64,000 nt of DNA from Chitinophaga deserti (GTDB lineage Bacteria > Bacteroidota > Bacteroidia > Chitinophagales > Chitinophagaceae). This document shows, piece by piece, positions 20,066 to 28,544 of this stretch. A program made the translations under genes and the position numbers. Position 1 is the stretch's first letter, and each line of letters opens with the position of its first letter. The stretch is taken from the NCBI RefSeq assembly GCF_003149455.1, contig NZ_QFFK01000007.1, positions 124,001 to 188,000 on the forward strand, in the 5' to 3' direction. The notes beneath the pieces were generated by a model that searched no databases, was not told the origin of the DNA, and was given only the letters and a program-made list of their open reading frames with translations.

Positions 20066-20920
20066 ATGATATTGCATATTGTATTCGGGCAGCAAAGCGT
20101 CACCAATCTGAAGGCGGCATTTGAACTGGACCCGCAGCTGGAAGGGGAGATATTATGTTATGAAGACGATCTGGCAGTAGGTCCGCTCTTCATACTCGAC
20201 ACGCCCGACGGGCGTGCGGCCCGCCGCGACTGGTGGAATGCTGTACAGGAAATTACTGTACCGCAGCCAGCAGAGGGGGAAACGATCCCTCCGCCGGAAG
20301 ATCCCATCCGCAGCCTTAAAGGCCGCCTACGGGAGGAAGAGGAACTGGTGATATGGATTTGGGCAGGGCAGAACCCTACCGATGTTTGCGGGTATTACTG
20401 GCTGATCAGCCAGCTCGACCGCTTCTCGGGCCGCATCCACCTCATCTATCTCAATAATCTGCCATTCCTGAATGAAAAGAACGGCGTGTTTTATCCCACT
20501 CATCTGCATCAGATATTGCCCAAGGAATACCTGAAGGCGCGTAAACTGGCCCGGGAAGTATCTTTAGCGGAGTTTGAGCTGGATGGTGACGAATGGCGCA
20601 GGCTAATGAATGAAAGCGCGGGTGTTCGCCTGCTGGAAGGCGGGAAGAAGATCCGTGGTGAAGCTGCTAACTATTATGACAAGGATTTGCTGGCGGCAGT
20701 GAGCAAGGAGTTTGCGAAAGCGAACAAAGCAGCCAATGCTGTGATCGGCAAAATGAAATACCCTGTGATGGACCATTACCTGAACTGGCGCCTGAAAGAG
20801 CTGGTGAAGGAGGAGAAACTGGAAGCACGCGGGGAACTGAAATCTTTGAAAGATTACGAAATCAGGCTACCGGGTGGCGGCGGAGAATCCGAAGCACCCG
20901 AAGCTGCAGAAAATGCATAA
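20066..20920 (+). CDS. DUF1835/DUF3658-family protein
   Basis: The 284-residue soluble protein has an N-terminal DUF1835 segment (MILHIVFGQQSVTNLKAAFE...YEDDLAVGPL, about 1-125). Its C-terminal part fits DUF3658 (about 160-270, with DHYLNWRLKELVKEEKLEARGE near the end). It has no signal peptide or membrane helix. The biochemical role of the family is unknown to me. It sits 27 bp after parE and 3 bp before the cupin gene inside the topoisomerase IV operon, so it is probably co-transcribed. Family assignment is from memory of the N-terminal motif. Confidence 0.8.
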   Translation: MILHIVFGQQSVTNLKAAFELDPQLEGEILCYEDDLAVGPLFILDTPDGRAARRDWWNAVQEITVPQPAEGETIPPPEDPIRSLKGRLREEEELVIWIWAGQNPTDVCGYYWLISQLDRFSGRIHLIYLNNLPFLNEKNGVFYPTHLHQILPKEYLKARKLAREVSLAEFELDGDEWRRLMNESAGVRLLEGGKKIRGEAANYYDKDLLAAVSKEFAKANKAANAVIGKMKYPVMDHYLNWRLKELVKEEKLEARGELKSLKDYEIRLPGGGGESEAPEAAENA

Positions 20921-20923
20921 CCG

Positions 20924-21325
20924 ATGACACAGCCAGATATCCAGCCTATGACCCTGGCAGGGGAAGATGACCGGGGCCGCAATTACCAGTGGGAATGCTT
21001 CCGTACGGGTACTTTCATCCTCTGCTACCGCAACGCCGGCAGCAGCAGTGGCCAGCATTACCATGAGGGTAAATCAGACTACAAGAACCCGGAGATCATG
21101 TATCTCCTGAGTGGTACTGCCGAACTGCACTGGTGCCCGCTGAACGAATCGGAGATCAGGATGGATATCGTAAAGGCGCCTGCAAGAGTGGAAATACCCG
21201 TCAATATCTGGCATCAGCTGATTGCGGTTACAGATTGTTCTTTCATGGAGCTGAACACGATGGACGACGTAATGATCGATTCCGTTCGCGTATGGCGCGA
21301 AGATTTCCTGGCAGGGAAACGATAG
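20924..21325 (+). CDS. Small cupin-fold protein
   Basis: The 133-residue single-domain cupin has a first-motif-like HYHEGKSDYKNPEIMYLLSG and a second-motif-like IPVNIWHQLIAV, giving candidate metal ligands in the His cluster and near His at WHQ. It resembles stand-alone cupins and sugar-isomerase-like cupins; the substrate is unknown. The start lies 3 bp after the DUF1835 stop and the stop 24 bp before parC, so it is embedded in the parE-parC unit. What it contributes there is not clear. Confidence 0.75.
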   Translation: MTQPDIQPMTLAGEDDRGRNYQWECFRTGTFILCYRNAGSSSGQHYHEGKSDYKNPEIMYLLSGTAELHWCPLNESEIRMDIVKAPARVEIPVNIWHQLIAVTDCSFMELNTMDDVMIDSVRVWREDFLAGKR

Positions 21326-21349
21326 TTTTTACTTTTCTGAATTTAGTAT

Positions 21350-23890
21350 ATGAGCAATACAAAAGAAACACCGGATGAATCACTGCATGGCGCAGCACAC
21401 GTAGATGAGAAATACAAGGACTGGTTCCTCGACTACGCTTCCTACGTTATCCTGGAGCGCGCGGTACCCGGCGTGGAAGACGGGCTGAAACCCGTACAAC
21501 GCCGTATCCTGCACGCCATGAAGGAAATGGACGACGGTCGTTTCAATAAGGTAGCCAACGTTATCGGGCAAACCATGCAGTACCACCCGCATGGCGATGC
21601 TTCCATCACGGATGCCATGGTTAACCTCGGGCAGAAAGAACTGCTCATAGATATGCAGGGTAACTGGGGTGATGTGCGTACGGGCGATGATGCGGCGGCT
21701 GCCAGGTATATTGAGGCACGCCTCTCGAAGTTTGCACTCGATGTAGCTTTCAATAATAAAACTACCGAATGGCAGCTGAGCTACGACGGCCGTAAAAACG
21801 AACCGCTCGCTTTGCCCATGAAATTCCCGCTGCTGCTTGCACAGGGCGCAGAAGGTATTGCCGTGGGCCTCAGCACCAAAATACTTCCCCATAACTTTAA
21901 TGAACTGATCGACGCTTCCATTAAATACCTCCGCGGCAAGAAATTCGAACTATACCCGGATTTCCTCACCGGTGGTATGATAGATGTTGCCAACTATAAC
22001 GACGGCAGGCGCGGTGGTAAAGTGCGCGTTCGGGCACACATCGAGGAAAAGGATAAAAAGACCCTCCTCATTAAGGATGTTCCCTATGGCGTTACCACTA
22101 CGGGGCTCATGGACTCCATCGTAAAAGCCAACGACAACGGTAAAATAAAGATTAAGAAGGTAGTGGATAACACCGCTGCTGAAGTGGAGATAGAAGTGCA
22201 GCTGGCGCCCGGTATATCGCCCGATATCACCATTGATGCCCTGTATGCCTTCACCGACTGTGAAGTATCCATTTCCCCCAACGCCTGCGTGATCGTGGAA
22301 GATAAGCCGGTATTCATCGGTGCATCCGACCTGTTACGCCGCTCTACCGACCTTACCAAAGAACTGCTGGGTAAAGAACTGCAGATCCGCCTTGCGGAAC
22401 TGGAAGAGAAATGGCACTACACCTCGCTGGAGAAGATCTTCTTCGAGAAAGGTATCTATAAGGAGCTGGAAGAAAAGCATAAAGACTGGGAAGCCGTACT
22501 CGTGGCCATTGATAAAGGCTTCGGTCCATATAAGAAACTGCTGAAGCGCGAAATCATGCGCGAAGATATCGTGAAGCTTACGGAGAAACCTGTACGCCGC
22601 ATTTACCGCCTCGATATCAATGAACTGAACGAACAGATCAAGAATATTGATGCAGAAATCAAACAGGTGAAGCACGACCTCGCCAACCTCACCGATTTCG
22701 CCGTTTCTTATTTCGAAACGCTGCTTAAGAAATACGGTAAAGGCCGTGAGCGTAAAACAGAGATCAAAACTTTCGATACCATCCAGCAACAGTCGGTAGC
22801 CATTGCCAACACCAAACTGTACGTGAACCGTGCGGATGGCTTTATTGGCACCTCACTGAAGAAAGATGAATTTGTAGCGGATTGCTCCGATATCGACAAC
22901 ATCATCGTATTCCGCCGCGATGGCGTTATGCTGGTAACCAAAGTGGCCGATAAAACCTTCGTAGGTAAAGACATCATACATGTGGACGTATTCCGTAAGG
23001 GCGACGAGCGCATGACCTACAACATGATTTATGTTGACGGTAAAACCGGGTACAGCCTGGCTAAGCGCTTCAACGTAACCGGTATTACCCGCGATAAGGA
23101 GTACCACCTCGCCAAGGAAGATAAAGGCTCCAAAGTGCATTATTTCACTGCCAACCCCAACGGTGAAGCAGAGGTAGTGATCGTGAAGCTCAGTTCCAAC
23201 TGCGCCGCCAAGAAGAAAGAATTTGATTTCTACTTCGAAACCATTCCCATCAAGGGCCGCAGCTCCATGGGTAATGTGGTGACCAAATGGCCCATCCGCT
23301 CCGTGAAATTCAAGGAGAAAGGCGTATCTACCCTCAGCGGACTGAAGATCTGGTACGACGATGCCGTTGGCCGTCTGAACACAGACCAGCGCGGTGTGTA
23401 CGTAGGCTCGTTCGAAGGGGATGATAAGATCCTGGTGTTCTATAAAAACGGTACTTACGAACTGACCAACTTTGAACTCACGAACCGGTATGATGCAGAT
23501 GATGCAGTGTATATCGAGAAGTTCAACCCGGAAAAGATCGTATCGGCTGTATACTTCGATGCCGACAAGAAGCAGCATAACATCAAGCGCTTCAAGATCG
23601 AGACGCAAACGCTCAACAACAAGTTCTCCTTCATCAAGGAAGGCGCACAAAACCGCCTCGAACTGGTGACTACGCAGGCAGAACCCGTGGTAGTACTGCG
23701 TACCGGCAAGAAGAAAGACCCTGAAGAAGAGGAGATCTCACTGCATGAAGCATATGAAGTTACCGGCTGGCGCACAGTAGGGCATAAAATAGCCGGAGAT
23801 GACTTTGTAAGCATTGAACTGATCACGGAAGATGAGGATGCAGCGCCGGAAGATGACGAAACCGGCAATGTGCAGGGCGAATTATTCTGA
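21350..23890 (+). CDS. parC: DNA topoisomerase IV subunit A (ParC)
   Basis: The 846-residue DNA-cleaving subunit partners ParE. The winged-helix domain carries VQRRILHAMKEM and the catalytic tyrosine Tyr120 in GDDAAAARYIEARL. The quinolone-binding turn reads HPHGDASITDAMV (79-91), with Ala84 where E. coli GyrA has Ser83. The tower and coiled-coil region runs from about 340 to 480 (LNEQIKNIDAEIKQVKHDLA). The C-terminal beta-pinwheel blades lie beyond 500. An acidic C-terminal tail (EDEDAAPEDDETGN) is present. It is the last gene of the operon and is followed by a strong terminator. Confidence 0.95.
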   Translation: MSNTKETPDESLHGAAHVDEKYKDWFLDYASYVILERAVPGVEDGLKPVQRRILHAMKEMDDGRFNKVANVIGQTMQYHPHGDASITDAMVNLGQKELLIDMQGNWGDVRTGDDAAAARYIEARLSKFALDVAFNNKTTEWQLSYDGRKNEPLALPMKFPLLLAQGAEGIAVGLSTKILPHNFNELIDASIKYLRGKKFELYPDFLTGGMIDVANYNDGRRGGKVRVRAHIEEKDKKTLLIKDVPYGVTTTGLMDSIVKANDNGKIKIKKVVDNTAAEVEIEVQLAPGISPDITIDALYAFTDCEVSISPNACVIVEDKPVFIGASDLLRRSTDLTKELLGKELQIRLAELEEKWHYTSLEKIFFEKGIYKELEEKHKDWEAVLVAIDKGFGPYKKLLKREIMREDIVKLTEKPVRRIYRLDINELNEQIKNIDAEIKQVKHDLANLTDFAVSYFETLLKKYGKGRERKTEIKTFDTIQQQSVAIANTKLYVNRADGFIGTSLKKDEFVADCSDIDNIIVFRRDGVMLVTKVADKTFVGKDIIHVDVFRKGDERMTYNMIYVDGKTGYSLAKRFNVTGITRDKEYHLAKEDKGSKVHYFTANPNGEAEVVIVKLSSNCAAKKKEFDFYFETIPIKGRSSMGNVVTKWPIRSVKFKEKGVSTLSGLKIWYDDAVGRLNTDQRGVYVGSFEGDDKILVFYKNGTYELTNFELTNRYDADDAVYIEKFNPEKIVSAVYFDADKKQHNIKRFKIETQTLNNKFSFIKEGAQNRLELVTTQAEPVVVLRTGKKKDPEEEEISLHEAYEVTGWRTVGHKIAGDDFVSIELITEDEDAAPEDDETGNVQGELF

Positions 23891-23910
23891 TAATCAATTA
23901 TTTATTATAA

Positions 23911-23945
23911 GGGCGCAAAGGATTTATCTCCTTTGCGCCCTTTTT
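23911..23945 (+). terminator. Rho-independent terminator after parC
   Basis: A perfect twelve-base-pair stem (GGGCGCAAAGGA with TCCTTTGCGCCC), a six-base loop and five T residues follow the parC stop by about 20 nt. Confidence 0.92.
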
Positions 23946-24045
23946 GTTGCTATATGCGGATTATCCGTTATTTTTAAGAAAGGGCAATACCTGCCCGCTG
24001 TGTGCTGAACCTGTTTTTTAATTCCTGACCCTTGAACCTTCGCCC

Positions 24046-25425
24046 ATGAAGAAAACACCCCTTTTTCTACCGCTCATGCTGCTAACCCTTACGGCATCCG
24101 CGCAAAAGTCTCCTAACAAGCCATCCAACATCTTCCTGTCTAAATTACCGAACGGACTGGAGCTGCTGGTACTGGAAGACCATTCCGTACCCCTGGTGAC
24201 CATCGAAATGGCCGTACGCAACGGTTCTTATACGGAAGACGATGAGTTTAACGGTCTTTCCCACCTCTATGAGCACATGTTTTTTAAAGCCAATAAAGAC
24301 ATTCCCTCTCAGGAGCGATACCTCGAGCGTGTACAGGAGCTGGGCATATCTTTTAACGGTACCACCAGCCAGGAGCGCGTGAATTACTTCTTTACTCTTG
24401 GCAGTAAAGACCTGGCTAACGGACTGCAGTTCATGAACAGCGCTATCCGTTACCCCCTGTTTCTGCAGGAAGAGATGAAGCGGGAGAATCCTGTGGTGGA
24501 CGGGGAGTTTCAACGGGCGGAATCTAACCCGGCCTGGTCGCTCTTCGAGAAAGTAAACCGTAAAACCTGGGGCGCCCATTACTCACGAAAGAACCCCATT
24601 GGTGATCACGATATTATCCTCACTGCCACACCCGAGAAAATGCGGGTTATCAAGGATAAGTATTATTACCCCGACAATTCCATCCTCATGGTAGCGGGGG
24701 ATGTGAAGCATGAGGAAGTATTCAAAAAAGCGAAAGAGCTTTTCGGCGACTGGAAGGCGGCTGGTTTCGATCCGTTCAAGCGCTGGCCCATTCCGGAATT
24801 TGAACCACTCAAAGGGAAAGACAGCCTGCATTTCGTGACCACCAGCCCCAACGCCCGGGTGCCTATGCTGCTGCAGGTATGGCACGGACCCGATACGCGG
24901 AACGATCTGAAGGCCACCCTCGTTGCCGATGTATTCTCCTACATCCTCACACAGAAGAACTCTAAGTTCCAGAAGAACCTGGTAGACAGCGGGTATGCCC
25001 TGAACGCAGGGATCAATTATGCCACCCAGAAGTTTGTGGGCCCCATCCAGATCTTTTACGTGCCTAACCCGGCTAAGTTTACCGGTGCTTTTAAAGCCCT
25101 GCAGGCGCAGATAGACCAGTTTGACAGTGACGACTATTTCACCGACGAACAGCTGGAAACATCCAAGATAAAGCTCGCTAACAGTGAGAAGTTCAGCATG
25201 GAATCCACTACGGATTACATCCATTCCCTGAGCTTCTGGTGGGCCTCCGCTTCGCTGGATTACTACTTCGATTATATCTCTGAGCTGAACAAGGTAAGCC
25301 GGAAAGACATCCAGGATTACGTGCGTAAATACATCAAAAGCCAGCCTAACGTAGCCGGTCTGCTCCTGAGCCCGGACATGCAGAAACAATGGCAGGTAAC
25401 CGACCTGGATGCTTTATACCGCTAA
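24046..25425 (+). CDS. M16 (insulinase) family zinc metallopeptidase, active-site-bearing member
   Basis: The 459-residue protein has a signal peptide (about 1-19, LLTLTASAQ) and the inverted zinc motif HLYEH (His73, Glu76, His77) with a downstream glutamate in NPVVDGEFQRAESN. A second M16 domain (about 210-400) lacks the motif. It probably acts in the periplasm as the catalytic half of a heterodimer with the product of the next gene, 17 bp downstream, which lacks the motif. This mirrors MPP-like and other bacterial two-subunit M16 enzymes. Substrate unknown. Confidence 0.92.
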   Translation: MKKTPLFLPLMLLTLTASAQKSPNKPSNIFLSKLPNGLELLVLEDHSVPLVTIEMAVRNGSYTEDDEFNGLSHLYEHMFFKANKDIPSQERYLERVQELGISFNGTTSQERVNYFFTLGSKDLANGLQFMNSAIRYPLFLQEEMKRENPVVDGEFQRAESNPAWSLFEKVNRKTWGAHYSRKNPIGDHDIILTATPEKMRVIKDKYYYPDNSILMVAGDVKHEEVFKKAKELFGDWKAAGFDPFKRWPIPEFEPLKGKDSLHFVTTSPNARVPMLLQVWHGPDTRNDLKATLVADVFSYILTQKNSKFQKNLVDSGYALNAGINYATQKFVGPIQIFYVPNPAKFTGAFKALQAQIDQFDSDDYFTDEQLETSKIKLANSEKFSMESTTDYIHSLSFWWASASLDYYFDYISELNKVSRKDIQDYVRKYIKSQPNVAGLLLSPDMQKQWQVTDLDALYR

Positions 25426-25442
25426 CCTCTTAAACAACGATC

Positions 25443-26777
25443 ATGAAACGAATTATCTATATCATATTGTGCGTTTGCAGCAGTACATCACTGTTTGCCC
25501 AAACCACGAAAGAGCTGCAGGTGGATGGGATTAAAGTGATTTTCAAGAAAACGGAAAAGTCGGTAGCCACGGTAAACCTCTGCATCCGCGGGGGCGTGGC
25601 AAATATCACGGAAGCACAGCAGGGGCTGGAGCCGCTGGCCCTGCGTACTGCTTTGAATGGTGGTACGGCTACCGTCAGTAAAGAAGCCCTGTCTGCCGAA
25701 CTGGAGAAGCTGGGTACGGATTTCGAAGCAGGTTCCCGGAACGATTTCTCTCACATGACCATGACCTGCCTCCGTGATAACTGGGACCGCAGCTGGGCTC
25801 TTTTCAGCGACGCCGTATTGCACCCGGCCATGGATGACACCGAGTTTAAACTGGAGCGCGACCGTATGGTATCCGGCGCAAAACAGCTGGAGTCTGACCC
25901 TGACCAATATCTTCGTTTGCTGGCTACCCAGCAGCTCTTTGCCGGGTCTGACTATGCCAAAAGGGTAAACGGTGAGCCCGCCACATTGGAAAAACTCACA
26001 CTACAGCAGGCGAAAGATTATTACAAACAGTTGCTGGGTAAGAAGAAGATCTACCTCGTGATTGTGGGTAACCTCAATGAGCAGGACATTGTTGCTAAAG
26101 TGAAAAGCACACTGGCAGCGCTCCCGCAGGGCGATGCCCCCCGCACGCCTACCACTACCGGCATTAAACCGGGTGTTAAGATCAATAACCGCGACCTCGC
26201 TACCAATTACATTGTAGGGATGGCAAATGCTCCTAAATATTATTCGCCCGACGGGCCGCTTTTCCAGTTTGCCATGAGCATCCTGTACGACAGGTATTTC
26301 GTGGAGCTGAGGACCAAGCGGAGTCTTTCTTATGCCCCTTCTGCCGGGTATAACAACAGTTACATAGAAAACCCTATGGCCCAGCTGTATATTACTACCA
26401 TCGATCCTAAGCAGTCGCTGGAGGTGATGACGGCCATCATCAATGATGTGAAGGAGAACGGGTTTAAGCCGAAGGAGGTGGAGAACAAAAAGAAATCGTA
26501 CCTCACCAACTACTACATGACTAACCAGAGCAGCGGTGCACAGGCGAATGTTATGAGTACCTGTGAGGCTTCCGGGAACTGGAGGATCTTTGATGAGATC
26601 AATACCCGGATCGGTCAGGTGAAAACGGAAGATGTGAACCGCGTATTCAGCAGCTACCTTACGGATGTGCAGTGGACGTATCTTGGGAAAGAAGATAAAG
26701 TGACAGCAGAGGATTTTAAGCAGCCCGCACCGTCTAAATTGCCGGCTTCTAAAGTGAAGACTACAGGGAAGAACTGA
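25443..26777 (+). CDS. M16 family protein lacking the zinc-binding motif
   Basis: The 444-residue protein has a signal peptide (about 1-20, CVCSSTSLFAQ). The N-terminal M16 domain aligns with its neighbour, but the region where HxxEH should lie reads GLEPLALRTALNGG, so zinc ligands are absent. The second domain keeps the typical RTKRSLSYAPSAGYNN substrate-side motif. It is likely the non-catalytic partner of the active M16 protein encoded 17 bp upstream. A weak hairpin with an 8-bp stem (ATGCCGGG/CCCGGCAT, 26797-26829) lies downstream. Confidence 0.9.
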   Translation: MKRIIYIILCVCSSTSLFAQTTKELQVDGIKVIFKKTEKSVATVNLCIRGGVANITEAQQGLEPLALRTALNGGTATVSKEALSAELEKLGTDFEAGSRNDFSHMTMTCLRDNWDRSWALFSDAVLHPAMDDTEFKLERDRMVSGAKQLESDPDQYLRLLATQQLFAGSDYAKRVNGEPATLEKLTLQQAKDYYKQLLGKKKIYLVIVGNLNEQDIVAKVKSTLAALPQGDAPRTPTTTGIKPGVKINNRDLATNYIVGMANAPKYYSPDGPLFQFAMSILYDRYFVELRTKRSLSYAPSAGYNNSYIENPMAQLYITTIDPKQSLEVMTAIINDVKENGFKPKEVENKKKSYLTNYYMTNQSSGAQANVMSTCEASGNWRIFDEINTRIGQVKTEDVNRVFSSYLTDVQWTYLGKEDKVTAEDFKQPAPSKLPASKVKTTGKN

Positions 26778-26844
26778 CCCCTGATGGATGTATAAGATGC
26801 CGGGGCCGCCGAAGTGGGGGACCCGGCATTTGTTTGTATGGCAG

Positions 26845-26875
26845 TTAGCGGGTATTCCTGCAATTCGTATTTTTG
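26845..26875 (+). promoter_or_regulatory. Putative Bacteroidota promoter before the 178-residue protein gene
   Basis: TTAG (26845-26848), a 19-nt spacer and an exact -7 box TATTTTTG (26868-26875) lie 29 nt upstream of the ATG at 26905. This also supports that start over the longer open frame from 26788. Confidence 0.5.
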
Positions 26876-26904
26876 CATGGCAACCAAATGTAATACCGCG
26901 CCCG

Positions 26905-27441
26905 ATGAAACATTACCCTTTATTATTCACCCTTGCCCTTGGAGGCGCTGCCTGCGAAGGGCATCATTCCTCTACCAGCCGTGATACTGCAAAAGCGCAC
27001 GCTCCCGTAGCTGCGGTGCGGGAGATCACCGATACGGCGCAGTATATCGCTACAGGCAATCCGGATACGGCTCTTGCATTGTTCCTTTACAAAGAGGCCT
27101 ATGCCTACAATTATGATCTGCATAAAGATGAGTATGTGCGGTGGTATACCGAACGGTCGAAAATACGGAGGGTGTACAACAACATGTTTGCCGCACATGC
27201 AGACTATGAACACCGGCTGGTTGCGGCAGACAATAATTCACGTGTGTTTCTCAATGCTGTAAGGATGCGGGTGTTCGATGATTTTAAGAGGAACCGGGCA
27301 TTGAATGATACTTTGGAAACGGCATTTCTCTTCCGCATCCGGGATAAAGTATTTTATGAGTTGCTGAACAAGATCAAGGACAATCCGCAGAAACTGAAGA
27401 AGCATCGCGAACTGGCGCATCAGCTGTTAAATCAGTGGTGA
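26905..27441 (+). CDS. Small secreted protein or lipoprotein of unknown function
   Basis: The 178-residue protein starts MKHYPLLFTLALGGAACEGH, a signal peptide with a possible lipobox (GAAC, lipidated Cys at 17). The rest is helical and charged (NPDTALALFLYKEAYAYNYD, KIKDNPQKLKKHRELAHQL). I recognise no family. The upstream extension to 26788 crosses the promoter and a hairpin, so it was rejected. The next gene starts 34 bp downstream, also a MKHY-beginning lipoprotein; the two may form a unit. Confidence 0.6.
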   Translation: MKHYPLLFTLALGGAACEGHHSSTSRDTAKAHAPVAAVREITDTAQYIATGNPDTALALFLYKEAYAYNYDLHKDEYVRWYTERSKIRRVYNNMFAAHADYEHRLVAADNNSRVFLNAVRMRVFDDFKRNRALNDTLETAFLFRIRDKVFYELLNKIKDNPQKLKKHRELAHQLLNQW

Positions 27442-27475
27442 TATTCAGCCCGTATTTTTTTATTAACTTGTGGCT

Positions 27476-27967
27476 ATGAAGCACTACACATGCATGTTTG
27501 CGGCTATGCTGGCAGTTGGTTGCATTTCTTCCGAACGGCAGCAGGAGAATAGCGATCAGCAGGAAATACAGGCCACGAGCCAGGCGGTGCTGGCCACTAT
27601 TGAGAAGAAGGATGTGAAAGGCTTCCGGGCGCTGGTAGGTGTGCCGCTGGATCAAATCGGACAAACGGAAGTAACACTTACCCGTAAGTTTGAAAGGATA
27701 TGCGATGTATATGCCGAATACATCAAAGGTGAAAGGCCGCCGGTGTATGTAACCGACTCCGTTTCCACATTCAATAAAAGGGTGGTGTTTGTACCCATAT
27801 ACAGCGGCAAGGGGCTGAAAGGTACGGTAGGACAGGTACGTCTGATGCTGCTCTTTGGACCTAAAACGCATTACAAATACGATAAGATCTCTGATATTGC
27901 GCTGCAAATCTTTAACCACAACACAAACGATCTCCCGCTACCTGATAGTGAATTGCCTGCGCCCTGA
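27476..27967 (+). CDS. Putative lipoprotein of unknown function
   Basis: The 163-residue protein begins MKHYTCMFAAMLAVGCISSE with a good lipobox (LAVGC). The mature part has a charged linker (ERQQENSDQQEIQ) and a compact alpha/beta domain (TIEKKDVKGFRALVGVPLDQ...VVFVPIYSGKGLKGTVGQVRLMLLFG). It may be an NTF2-like or similar fold, but I do not recognise a family. The ATG at 27476 is preferred over the GTG two codons upstream. It converges on the minus-strand gene at 28021. Confidence 0.6.
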   Translation: MKHYTCMFAAMLAVGCISSERQQENSDQQEIQATSQAVLATIEKKDVKGFRALVGVPLDQIGQTEVTLTRKFERICDVYAEYIKGERPPVYVTDSVSTFNKRVVFVPIYSGKGLKGTVGQVRLMLLFGPKTHYKYDKISDIALQIFNHNTNDLPLPDSELPAP

Positions 27968-28020
27968 TGCTAAGTTTAAAGATGTATAACTGCTGAAGTG
28001 TGCGACGCAACGGAGGCTGA

Positions 28021-28533
28021 TTATTGATCTGAAGGCGGCTTCGGCAGTGATTTGATTCTGATTTTTCCTCCAAATACTTCATCAGGCCCGGGAATATGAG
28101 CAGGGTTGAGGCTGTCAAAATATTTAATGTCATCATATCGCCAGCTGCCTATGGTATATTGGTTTATCAAATGTTGATTGCGATAAGTAATATGCAGATA
28201 TGATTCAGATGTTTTGCCATAATTCTGCGAACTCCTTTTCATGCTGAATTCAGCGGTAGTGCCGGAAATTGAAAATTGAGTATTGCCATCAGTATACAGG
28301 ATGTATACCTGCGCCTCTTCGATTCGGATACATTCTATGAAATACTGTTCGCTGTTTAAAACATATACACCGCTTAGTAACAGGAATATGATAAATGAAA
28401 CGATGAGGAATGTTAAGGAGTTGGCAACAAACGCTATCAATCCACTAAATATCAGCACGAATACTGCCAGTATAAGGATGCCTCTGATGACACTTTTACG
28501 GTAGGGATATTTCCGTATAAAAGTCCATTCCAT
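28021..28533 (-). CDS. Two-helix membrane protein of unknown function
   Basis: The 170-residue protein has two adjacent membrane segments (about 17-38 and 41-60: ILILAVFVLIFSGLIAFVA, LTFLIVSFIIFLLLSGVYVL). A soluble C-terminal domain of about 100 residues (ISGTTAEFSMKRSSQNYGKT...YDDIKYFDSLN) looks like a small beta-rich (PH-like) domain. Base composition is more AT-rich than its neighbours. It starts 11 bp after the stop of the upstream minus-strand gene and may be co-transcribed with it. No family recognised. Confidence 0.6.
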   Translation of the reverse strand: MEWTFIRKYPYRKSVIRGILILAVFVLIFSGLIAFVANSLTFLIVSFIIFLLLSGVYVLNSEQYFIECIRIEEAQVYILYTDGNTQFSISGTTAEFSMKRSSQNYGKTSESYLHITYRNQHLINQYTIGSWRYDDIKYFDSLNPAHIPGPDEVFGGKIRIKSLPKPPSDQ

Positions 28534-28544
28534 TGTAATGCCGG

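Noticed and set aside
26788..26904. Upstream extension of the 178-residue protein
   Set aside because: It crosses a hairpin and a promoter and has no signal-like sequence; the ATG at 26905 is preferred.
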